Shown here piece after piece: positions 1 through 5,972 of a stretch of 5,972 nt of DNA. The notes below the pieces were generated by a model. It ran no database searches and was not told the origin of the DNA. It saw only the letters and a list, made by a program, of their open reading frames with translations. Position 1 is the first letter of the stretch, and each line of letters begins with the position of its first letter. The stretch spans positions 1 to 5,972 of the forward strand of contig CAZMEV010000156.1 of the NCBI GenBank assembly GCA_964565375.1, given 5' to 3'. This DNA is from SLAN01 sp964565375 (GTDB lineage Bacteria > Spirochaetota > Spirochaetia > DSM-27196 > SKKC01). The position numbers and the translations under genes were made by a program.

Positions 1-1
1 C

Positions 2-46
2 GTGGCACTGTTTGTTATGGCGCTTTCGATTGCTGTTCTTCCGTAA
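2..46 (+). CDS. 3' end of an upstream gene, possibly a membrane protein (partial)
   Basis: Only 14 codons and a TAA are visible. Read from base 2, the frame gives VALFVMALSIAVLP and then stops at 44-46. The strongly hydrophobic run would suit the last membrane segment of an integral membrane protein. A + strand gene ending here fits the strong terminator that follows at 99-134. The frame choice is uncertain: frame 1 also stops nearby (49-51) but gives a less protein-like, Cys-rich tail, and frame 3 stays open to 149 but runs through the terminator. No function can be assigned from so short a piece. Confidence 0.35.
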   Translation: MALFVMALSIAVLP

Positions 47-70
47 GGTAAAGTTCTTCCGTAAGGTAAA
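35..70. repeat. Perfect 18-bp tandem duplication (2 copies)
   Basis: The unit gttcttccgtaaggtaaa occurs at 35-52 and again, without any change, at 53-70. If the upstream gene reads in frame 2, each copy contains the last three codons and the TAA stop (VLP-stop), so the second copy lies entirely in the 3' untranslated region. It lies just upstream of the terminator. A recent slippage or short tandem duplication is the simplest explanation. No inverted structure or known site is recognised in it. Confidence 0.9.
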
Positions 71-98
71 GGCAGAGCGACGCTCAGTTCATAGCTGT

Positions 99-134
99 AA
101 AAAAGGGGTCCGTCAGACAGGATCCCTTTTTTTT
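99..134 (+). terminator. Rho-independent terminator
   Basis: The left arm at 99-111 (aaaaaaggggtcc) pairs with the right arm at 120-132 (ggatccctttttt) over 13 bp, with one G:U pair (108 with 123). The 8-base loop is gtcagaca. The right arm runs into eight T residues (127-134), and the left arm begins with six A residues, so the element could also stop transcription on the minus strand. It closes the upstream transcription unit and separates it from the TPR gene. It is also the main reason for not starting the TPR gene at the TTG at 133. Confidence 0.9.
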
Positions 135-186
135 GCTGTTCCCGCATAAGCGCCGGGACCATGGATGTCGATACTGTTACTACCGT

Positions 187-1083
187 ATGAAGTATGCGCG
201 GATTCTTTCGATAGTACTGTCAGGTCTTCTGCTGGCGACCGGATTGCCGGCGCAGGAACAGGCTGAACCGCTATGGAGTGTTCTCGAGCGTGGTAAGCGT
301 GCGCTTCGGGCCGGCGACTACGCTGAAGCATTTAACGAGTTTCGTCGAGTTGAGGCCGCGGAGCCTGAAAGTGCAGAGGCCGCCCGGCATATAGGCCTGG
401 TATTTGAACGCGCGGGCGATATGCGCCAGGCGCTCCGCTATTACGAGCGATCGCTCGAACGCGGGAACTTCGATGTCCCGAACACGCGCGCGGAAGTCCA
501 CTATGCTCGCGCCCGTATTTTCCGGGAGCAGGAAAATTTCGGAGAGTACGAGCGCGAAATGAATCGGCTCTTTGCGCTTCATGAGGCATTTGTATCCGAC
601 GAAACAGAGCCTCAGAGGCAGAACCAGTTACGGGTTGTGCGAAACGACAGCGTGGCGAGAGCTCTCGTACTGTACCGGCTCGAGCCGACCGCGTTTGCAC
701 GGGGGCACACCGACTATGGCGGGTACCTCGTACGGGCAGGGCGCTTCGCGGAAGCAACGCCGCATCTGGTACAGAGCGTACTGGAATCGTTTTCACACGC
801 GATCGATCAGTATCGCGAACTCAACCCGGACTATGAGTTTGAATCTTTGTACGGGTTCATGGATGAAATAGACGATTCCGAGCCGCTCACAGAATTTCTC
901 GCCGAACGCAATGCCTGGGAAGCCCTCTATTATCTTGCCACAGCCCTGTATTTTGACGGATACTCCCGCCGGGGACGGGAATTGTGGCGTTTCGTCCTTG
1001 ACCAGCCGCAATCGGGAGCATGGGCTGCGCGTGCCCGGATACAACTGGAGGCCGAACGTCCGCTTCCCCCACGCTTCCCTTGA
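187..1083 (+). CDS. Exported tetratricopeptide-repeat protein of unknown function
   Basis: A 298-residue protein. The ATG at 187 is preferred because it opens a typical signal peptide: basic start MKYAR, hydrophobic core of about residues 6-18, and a likely cleavage after GLPA near residue 22, before QEQAEP. The frame extends upstream to a TTG at 133, but that start lies in the terminator tail and would put a charged, Cys/Tyr-rich segment ahead of the signal. No good Shine-Dalgarno sequence precedes 187. Two TPR units are readable at about residues 30-62 (LERGKRALRAGDYAEAFNEF) and 63-96 (ARHIGLVFERAGDMRQALRYYERSL). A third TPR-like helical pair lies near 242-286. TPR domains bind proteins, so a periplasmic or envelope scaffold role is plausible, but no partner is evident. 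The last residues (ERPLPPRFP) overlap the palindrome-rich segment that continues downstream. The specific function is unknown. Confidence 0.85.
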   Translation: MKYARILSIVLSGLLLATGLPAQEQAEPLWSVLERGKRALRAGDYAEAFNEFRRVEAAEPESAEAARHIGLVFERAGDMRQALRYYERSLERGNFDVPNTRAEVHYARARIFREQENFGEYEREMNRLFALHEAFVSDETEPQRQNQLRVVRNDSVARALVLYRLEPTAFARGHTDYGGYLVRAGRFAEATPHLVQSVLESFSHAIDQYRELNPDYEFESLYGFMDEIDDSEPLTEFLAERNAWEALYYLATALYFDGYSRRGRELWRFVLDQPQSGAWAARARIQLEAERPLPPRFP

Positions 1084-1205
1084 GCGTGGCCCGGTATGTC
1101 CTTTGAGGAAGCGTCTCCGGGGGGACGACTTGCACTCCATGGCCGTCGGCCACTCGGCTGCCCCAGGGGCTTGCGAAGCATGGCCGTCAACTGCTCGGCA
1201 GGGGC
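1069..1205. repeat. GC-rich cluster of short palindromes and direct repeats before uvrA
   Basis: The 184 bases between the TPR stop and uvrA carry no credible gene, but they are dense in small structures. There is a 7-bp inverted repeat across the TPR stop codon (ccacgct 1069-1075, agcgtgg 1083-1089). Further inverted repeats are cgtc/gacg at 1112-1127, tggcc-gtc-ggcca at 1140-1152, gcccc-a-ggggc at 1160-1170, gctt-gcg-aagc at 1169-1179 and ctgc-tcg-gcag at 1191-1201. A degenerate direct repeat has a 41-bp offset: catggccgtc at 1138-1147 and 1179-1188, then ctcggc at 1153-1158 and 1194-1199. None is followed by a T run, so they are not standard terminators. A dispersed intergenic repeat or a structured RNA leader is possible. 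I saw no clear promoter or SOS box in 1084-1267. Confidence 0.55.
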
Positions 1206-1258
1206 GTTCAGAGGGTGGTGCCCATATCCGGTTGGAAACATGACGAAAGGATCTGCGC

Positions 1259-1263
1259 AGGGG
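1259..1263 (+). promoter_or_regulatory. Probable ribosome binding site of uvrA
   Basis: The sequence agggg sits four bases before the ATG at 1268. A second purine run, gaaagga (1245-1251), is about 16 bases away and too distant to be the main site. The spacing of agggg is short, but 1268 remains the best start, because the UvrA family N-terminus (a short lead and then VRGAREHNLKNID) follows directly. Confidence 0.5.
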
Positions 1264-1267
1264 CCTC

Positions 1268-4126
1268 ATGCAGGGAAAACGACTGACAGTTCGCGGGGCA
1301 CGCGAGCATAATCTGAAAAACATCGATGTAAGTATTCCGCGCGACGCGCTTGTTGTCGTCAGTGGAATGAGTGGCTCGGGAAAGTCGAGTCTCGCATTCG
1401 ACACCATTTATGCGGAAGGCAAACGTCGATATGTGGAGTCCCTTTCCACATATGCGCGTCAGTTTCTCGGGCAGATGGATAAGCCTGATATTGATTATAT
1501 CGATGGCCTGAGTCCCGCGATTTCCATAGAACAGAAAACCACAAATCGGAATCCCCGGTCGACGGTTGGAACAATTACCGAAGTCTATGACTATTTGCGT
1601 CTGCTGTTTGCAAGGGTAGGAATTCCACACGATCCGGATACGGGCGAGCCGGTTCAGCGGCAGTCGGTTGATCAGATTGTGGACAGGATTCTCGAACTCC
1701 CCGCCGGTACACGCATTATGATACTCGGGCCTGTTGTGCGCGATCGGAAAGGCGAGCATGCACGGGTTCTGCGGGATGCCGGGCGTGGCGGTTTCACGCG
1801 GGTTCGGGTGGACGGAAGTATTTACACCCTGGACGAGGATATTGCGCTCAACAGGAACCAGTCCCACACCATAGAAATTGTGGTCGACAGACTCAGGGTA
1901 CGCCTGGACAGCAAAAAGCGGATTGCTCAGTCAGTGGAAACGGCTCTTGAGCTTGGGTCGGGATCCATGGAGGTGCTCATTCTCGATGCAGAAGGAAATG
2001 AGCGCATTGAGCAGTTCAGCGAGTACTATGCGTACTCGGACCCTTCTTTGAGCGTGCCCGAGCTCGAGCCGCGCCTGTTTTCGTTTAACAGCCCTAATGG
2101 GGCGTGCCCCGAGTGCGACGGACTCGGTATTATGCAGCGGTTTGATCCTGACAAGGTCATTCCTGACCCGGAGCTGAGCTTTAATGATGGTGGTCTGGCT
2201 CCGTACAATCCGAACAGCCAGTGGCATCGCAGCCGATTCGAAAGCCTCGCAGCGCACTATGGGTTCAACCTCGACACCCCCATCGGCGAACTCGACAAGG
2301 AGGCGCGCCGGGTTCTTTTCGAAGGCAGCGACACCGAGATCCCGGTGGCGGTCGAGAGCGGAGAGAAAAACAGCCGGTTCGAGTATACGATGCGATTTCC
2401 GGGTGTGTATGCCGATCTCGAAAGACGCTACCGGGAATCGAGCTCGGAGGGCATTCGGGAATGGCTCGAGGGATTCATGAGTCGCACACCGTGCCCTGTG
2501 TGTGGTGGCAGGCGCCTTCGAAGGGAGGCGCTGGCGGTGCAGATCGGAGGAATGGGAATCCAGGATATTGCATCTCTGAGTATTCGTGATGCCCGCAGAT
2601 TCTTTGATACGCTCCAGCTTTCCGAAAACGAACTGCAGATTGCGGGCGAAATTCTGAAAGAGATCCGCTCGCGACTTGATTTCCTGCTCAGCGTCGGTCT
2701 TTCGTATCTTACGCTCGATCGTACCGCGGGCACACTGTCCGGAGGCGAATCACAGCGGATTCGACTTGCGACACAGATCGGTTCGAGTCTGATGGGTGTA
2801 CTCTATATTCTCGATGAGCCGACTATCGGACTCCATCAGAGAGACAATGCCAGATTGCTCGAGACGCTGCACCGATTACGGGATCTCGGTAATACGCTTG
2901 TCGTGGTCGAGCACGATGAGCAGACGCTGCGAAATGCCGACTATATTGTTGATCTCGGACCGGGGGCGGGTGTACACGGAGGGGAAGTCGTCGCCACGGG
3001 AACGGTGAACGACATTCTTGAGAGCAATGCGAGTCTTACCGGAGCCTATCTCAGCGGGCGGCGTCGGATAGAGGCTCGCCGTGAAAGACGGAAGGGGAAT
3101 GGCCGCACGATCCGTATCGAAGGATGCCGCACGAACAACCTCAAAAACATCGATCTCGAAATTCCTCTGCAATGCATGACGCTCGTGACCGGGGTCTCAG
3201 GGTCCGGAAAGTCAAGCTTTATGACGGGAACACTCTACCCGGCGCTTGCCCGATCGGTCGGCGGCCGGAGCGTCGAGCAGGGACGCTATTCAGCCTTGAG
3301 CGGTGAGGATGCGCTCGATAAAGTCATCGAGATAGACCAGTCACCGATCGGTCGAACGCCACGTTCCAATCCGGCTACCTATATTGGTCTTTACACCATT
3401 ATTCGTGACCTTTTTGCTTCGCTGCCGGAAAGTCGTGCCAGGGGGTATAAACCGGGACGTTTCAGCTTTAACGTGAAGGGCGGTCGCTGCGAGCACTGCC
3501 AGGGCGCCGGTACGATCACCATAGAAATGCATTTCCTGAGTGACGTGTACGTAACCTGCGATGTCTGTGGCGGTCGAAGGTTTAACCGCGAAACGCTGGA
3601 AATTCACTACAAGGGCCTGTCAATTCACGATGTGCTGGAGCTTACTGTAGCCGAGGCGCTTGATGTGTTCGGTGCTGTTCCGTCGGCGAAACGGAAACTG
3701 CAAACGCTGTGTGATGTTGGACTTGAGTATATAACGCTTGGACAGAGCGCGTTGACTTTGAGCGGCGGTGAAGCGCAGAGGGTAAAACTCGCGCTCGAGC
3801 TTTCGAAGCGCAGTACCGGAAATACCATGTACTTTTTTGACGAACCGACGACGGGCCTTCACTTTGCCGACGTTCATAAATTGATTGAAGTGCTTCAGCG
3901 CCTTGTGGATGAGGGAAACAGCGTTGTGGTTATCGAGCACAATCTGGATATGATTGCACAAAGCGATTTCGTTGTTGATCTCGGGCCGGAGGGAGGTGAC
4001 GAAGGTGGTTCGGTGGTTGCCACCGGCACCCCTGAGGAAATTGCCGCCTGCACACAGTCGTACACCGGAAAGTTTCTCGGTGATGTGCTGGCACGATCGA
4101 CAGGGTACGTTCAGGGTGAAGAATGA
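1268..4126 (+). CDS. uvrA: UvrABC system protein A (excinuclease ATPase subunit)
   Basis: A complete 952-residue UvrA, close to the 940 residues of E. coli UvrA. UvrA dimers use ATP to scan DNA for bulky lesions and load UvrB in nucleotide excision repair in the cytoplasm. Both ABC modules look intact. Module I has Walker A GMSGSGKSS (33-41), signature LSGGE (490-494) and Walker B LDEP (D516, E517). Module II has Walker A GVSGSGKSS (642-650), signature LSGGE (831-835) and Walker B FDEP (D858, E859). The UvrB-contact and insertion regions lie between the parts of module I, and a basic linker (about 596-613) joins the modules. The C-terminal zinc finger is complete (C741, C744, C764, C767), and the CPVC pair C409/C412 is present. 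The N-terminal finger keeps only C280/C283: the first pair, expected at 256 and 259, is Tyr and Pro. The stop overlaps the next start (ATGA, 4123-4126), indicating co-transcription with lptD. Confidence 0.98.
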   Translation: MQGKRLTVRGAREHNLKNIDVSIPRDALVVVSGMSGSGKSSLAFDTIYAEGKRRYVESLSTYARQFLGQMDKPDIDYIDGLSPAISIEQKTTNRNPRSTVGTITEVYDYLRLLFARVGIPHDPDTGEPVQRQSVDQIVDRILELPAGTRIMILGPVVRDRKGEHARVLRDAGRGGFTRVRVDGSIYTLDEDIALNRNQSHTIEIVVDRLRVRLDSKKRIAQSVETALELGSGSMEVLILDAEGNERIEQFSEYYAYSDPSLSVPELEPRLFSFNSPNGACPECDGLGIMQRFDPDKVIPDPELSFNDGGLAPYNPNSQWHRSRFESLAAHYGFNLDTPIGELDKEARRVLFEGSDTEIPVAVESGEKNSRFEYTMRFPGVYADLERRYRESSSEGIREWLEGFMSRTPCPVCGGRRLRREALAVQIGGMGIQDIASLSIRDARRFFDTLQLSENELQIAGEILKEIRSRLDFLLSVGLSYLTLDRTAGTLSGGESQRIRLATQIGSSLMGVLYILDEPTIGLHQRDNARLLETLHRLRDLGNTLVVVEHDEQTLRNADYIVDLGPGAGVHGGEVVATGTVNDILESNASLTGAYLSGRRRIEARRERRKGNGRTIRIEGCRTNNLKNIDLEIPLQCMTLVTGVSGSGKSSFMTGTLYPALARSVGGRSVEQGRYSALSGEDALDKVIEIDQSPIGRTPRSNPATYIGLYTIIRDLFASLPESRARGYKPGRFSFNVKGGRCEHCQGAGTITIEMHFLSDVYVTCDVCGGRRFNRETLEIHYKGLSIHDVLELTVAEALDVFGAVPSAKRKLQTLCDVGLEYITLGQSALTLSGGEAQRVKLALELSKRSTGNTMYFFDEPTTGLHFADVHKLIEVLQRLVDEGNSVVVIEHNLDMIAQSDFVVDLGPEGGDEGGSVVATGTPEEIAACTQSYTGKFLGDVLARSTGYVQGEE
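4113..4118 (+). promoter_or_regulatory. Ribosome binding site of the lptD-like gene, inside uvrA
   Basis: The sequence agggtg lies within the last codons of uvrA, four bases before the ATG at 4123. Together with the ATGA stop-start overlap it supports start 4123 and translation coupled to uvrA. Confidence 0.6.
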
Positions 4127-5972
4127 AGGTGGGTGTTTCACAGTCCCGCGCAGTTACCATATGTGTGATACTCGTGTTCTGTGTCGGCGGAATGCTCGAA
4201 GCCCAGGATGTGGATCGAGCCCGCGTAAGGGACATTGAAACCGCAGGATATTATGAGCTTCAGAGCTGGGCTGAGACGCTTGGCCTTTCAACGGAGGGGT
4301 CCCGGGCGGACCTTCAACAGCGCCTCGCTGAGTACTATGAGGTTGAACTCGAGGAAGAAGAGGACCACGACAGGGATGCTCGCGTCGTCAGGATCGAGGC
4401 CGCTGAAGAGTTACGCTATTTCTCGATCGATGATGTGGATGAGGAGTATATCCGGCTCTCCGGCGGGGTCCGGATAGAAGTTTCCGACAGGGATGATACC
4501 GCTCAACATCGGATAGATGCTGACGAAATTATCCTCAATCAGGAACGGGAGATTCTGAGTGCGTACGGCTCGGTCGTGTATGAGATCGAACGCAGTGGTG
4601 AGGTTGAACGGTTCGAAGGCGAATCGCTCACCGTCGAGCTGGAGTCGTGGGCCGGTGGATTTCTGTATGGCACGTCGACCCGTCCTCGTGAAGTAGAGGG
4701 CGAGACGCTCGATTTCCGGTTTTCCGGCAGCAGCATTACACGTAATGCCGAGGATGTCATAGTCATAGAGGACGGTGTTATTACCTCCTCGCGTGCTGAT
4801 CCTCCCTATTATCGTATTGCCGCTTCAAGAATCTGGATTCTTGAGCCGGGAGACTGGGCGCTTACCAATGCGGTGCTGTTTGTCGGTCGGGTTCCTATGC
4901 TGTATTTTCCGGCCTTCTTCTATCCCGGTCGTCCGAATGTACTGAATCTATCGTTCGGGTATCGCGATCGTGACGGTGCCTACGTACAGACAACGTATTA
5001 TCTCCGTGGCGAGCCGGAACCGGATGATACCCAGCCCTTGTCGATTCTTCAGCTTGCCGGAGACGAGGACGATATTGATCGCGTTCGGGAAGGACTGTTC
5101 CTGAGACCTGCCGAGGAGGGAGAACAGGTCGACCGCAGCGACGATACGATCCGCCTTCTGGCTGACATGTATTCGAACCTCGGTGCCTTGCTTGGTGTTG
5201 ATATTGAGCTTGCAGATCCAGTGCTTGTCGATGATTTCGCGCTGTTCACGGGTATTGGCGCTACCCGCCTTCAGTATGCTCTTCCGGGATCAGAGCGGCG
5301 AACAACCTTTTATCTCGATGAGGAGGGAGTGAGCCGGCAGTACTGGGCTTCGTCACAGTTTCCCGGACTGGAGGCTCCGTTTCGCTTCGCAACGGATCTT
5401 TCGACGCGGGCATCTATCGGGCGGTTAAACCTTTCCCTGGATGTGCCGCTTTACTCCGACCCTCGCTTCGAGCGGGATCTTCTCAACCGAACAGAGAGGA
5501 TCGACTGGGGAACTATTGTCGGTCTCTCGGATGAGGAGGAATCCCCGCCGAGTGTCCGAAGTACCTTGAACTGGAGGTTTCGGAGTTCATATCGGCCGGA
5601 CGTGACCGCGTTCAATCCGTGGATTTCCAGTGCGGATTTGCGAAGCGCGAATGCCTCGGTGCAATGGCGAAGACGTACGGTGGATGAGGAGCTGCTTGAA
5701 CCCTTCGAAGTTGCCGCGATTGATCCGCCGGCCGGATCGTTCTTCTATCCGGACACGCTTACCGCACCCGACCTTTCAGCTCGTGTTACCGGCACATTAA
5801 TTGAGTCAGGGCGGGAACGTCCGGAGGATGAGGAGGTGGATCCACGCGACCCCGGCAGACTTCGGCCGGCTCGCGAGCGCGAAGAAAGCCAGGAAGAATC
5901 TGAAACGGCCGGAGCCGGGGAGGGCCCTGTTGCCGGGGAGGGCCCTGTTGCCGGGGAGGGCCCTGTTGCCGG
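4123..5972 (+). CDS. lptD: LptD/OstA-family outer-membrane assembly protein, N-terminal part (runs off the window)
   Basis: The frame is open from the ATG at 4123 to the window end: 616 codons and no stop. LptD proteins form the outer-membrane barrel that receives lipid from the periplasmic Lpt bridge. A signal peptide covers about residues 1-27 (hydrophobic 10-24, likely cleavage LEA|QD). A SAP-like helical motif follows at about 41-72 (YYELQSWAETLGLSTEGSRA and on), then an acidic stretch. An OstA-type beta-jellyroll spans about 86-200 (IRLSGGVRIEV, then IDADEIILNQEREILSAYGS). The best LptD hallmark is at 217-269: DGVITSS, PPYYRIAASRIWI, ALTNAVLFVGRVPMLYFPAF. The rest resembles barrel strands with acidic loops. 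The only cysteines in the visible part are C14 and C20 in the signal peptide, so the disulfide cysteines of E. coli LptD are missing here. The window ends inside an 18-bp in-frame repeat. LptD is the best family call; the transported lipid is unknown, since some spirochaetes with LptD homologues (T. pallidum) lack LPS. Confidence 0.85.
   Translation, partial: MKVGVSQSRAVTICVILVFCVGGMLEAQDVDRARVRDIETAGYYELQSWAETLGLSTEGSRADLQQRLAEYYEVELEEEEDHDRDARVVRIEAAEELRYFSIDDVDEEYIRLSGGVRIEVSDRDDTAQHRIDADEIILNQEREILSAYGSVVYEIERSGEVERFEGESLTVELESWAGGFLYGTSTRPREVEGETLDFRFSGSSITRNAEDVIVIEDGVITSSRADPPYYRIAASRIWILEPGDWALTNAVLFVGRVPMLYFPAFFYPGRPNVLNLSFGYRDRDGAYVQTTYYLRGEPEPDDTQPLSILQLAGDEDDIDRVREGLFLRPAEEGEQVDRSDDTIRLLADMYSNLGALLGVDIELADPVLVDDFALFTGIGATRLQYALPGSERRTTFYLDEEGVSRQYWASSQFPGLEAPFRFATDLSTRASIGRLNLSLDVPLYSDPRFERDLLNRTERIDWGTIVGLSDEEESPPSVRSTLNWRFRSSYRPDVTAFNPWISSADLRSANASVQWRRRTVDEELLEPFEVAAIDPPAGSFFYPDTLTAPDLSARVTGTLIESGRERPEDEEVDPRDPGRLRPAREREESQEESETAGAGEGPVAGEGPVAGEGPVA
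5914..5972 (+). repeat. In-frame 18-bp tandem repeat array in lptD, continuing past the window
   Basis: Three perfect copies of gccggggagggccctgtt lie at 5914-5931, 5932-5949 and 5950-5967, followed by the first five bases of a fourth at the window edge. In the lptD frame each unit encodes Ala-Gly-Glu-Gly-Pro-Val. The array follows a charged, low-complexity segment (Glu/Arg/Asp-rich, about residues 567-597). Because the unit is a multiple of three, copy-number change would not shift the frame. Its position after a barrel-like strand (DLSARVTGTLIESG) suggests a flexible loop. The total copy number cannot be seen here. Confidence 0.95.

Noticed and set aside
3..149. Open frame containing a doubled FFRKVK motif
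   Set aside because: It has no visible start, runs through the terminator hairpin, and its repeat is only the 18-bp DNA duplication read in another frame.
133..186. TTG start at 133 giving an 18-residue N-terminal extension of the TPR protein
   Set aside because: The TTG lies in the T tail of the terminator, and the extension would bury the signal peptide that starts cleanly at the ATG at 187.
133..186. Promoter for the TPR gene (gatact at 169-174 as a -10 box)
   Set aside because: No -35-like hexamer sits at suitable spacing, so the match is not better than chance.
332..796. 154-codon minus-strand ORF opposite the TPR gene
   Set aside because: Its Arg/Pro/Ser-rich composition is typical of antisense shadows, and no ribosome binding site or domain supports it.
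1069..1089. Hairpin over the TPR stop codon as a terminator
   Set aside because: The 7-bp stem is real, but no T run follows (cccggtatgtc), so it is not a standard factor-independent terminator.
1096..1311. 71-codon + strand ORF between the TPR gene and uvrA
   Set aside because: It is rich in Gly/Arg/Ala/Pro as expected for GC-rich noncoding DNA, has no family resemblance, and overlaps the start of uvrA by 44 bases.
1208..1867. 219-codon minus-strand ORF opposite the 5' part of uvrA
   Set aside because: It is a shadow of a strongly conserved gene; its product shows no domain, signal or motif.
4165..4190. Lipoprotein signal at C20 of the LptD-like protein
   Set aside because: The residue before the Cys is Phe (LVFC), which does not fit a lipobox, and a normal signal peptidase I site (LEA|QD) follows.

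Overview
The window most likely comes from a free-living spirochaete of moderately high GC content (Spirochaeta/Alkalispirochaeta/Treponema-like). The main reason is the pairing of uvrA with a divergent LptD-type outer-membrane protein, overlapping by four bases. As far as I recall, Treponema pallidum has the same order (TP0514 uvrA, TP0515 LptD-like). No database search was possible, so the taxonomic call is an inference. All convincing genes lie on the + strand.

Layout. Bases 1-46 are probably the last codons of an upstream gene ending in a hydrophobic tail. An exact 18-bp tandem duplication covers its stop codon, and a strong factor-independent terminator follows (99-134). Bases 187-1083 encode an exported tetratricopeptide-repeat (TPR) protein. 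Bases 1084-1267 hold no credible gene but carry a GC-rich cluster of short inverted and direct repeats that begins inside the 3' end of the TPR gene. Bases 1268-4126 encode a full-length UvrA. Bases 4123-5972 hold the 5' part of a large LptD/OstA-type gene that is open to the window edge; it has no stop codon in the window.

Function. UvrA is the damage-recognition ATPase of nucleotide excision repair in the cytoplasm. The LptD-like protein should be exported and form an outer-membrane barrel with a periplasmic jellyroll. The two are unlikely to share a biochemical pathway, and the ATGA overlap is better read as translational coupling within an operon. The exported TPR protein may be envelope-related, but nothing in the sequence fixes its role.

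No CRISPR array, transposase, phage gene, tRNA or rRNA was seen, and I found no clearly new multi-gene system. The points most worth a second look are: loss of the first CxxC pair of the N-terminal UvrA zinc finger; a SAP-like helical motif in front of the LptD jellyroll; absence of the LptD disulfide cysteines; an in-frame 18-bp repeat array in the lptD barrel region; and the palindrome cluster upstream of uvrA.
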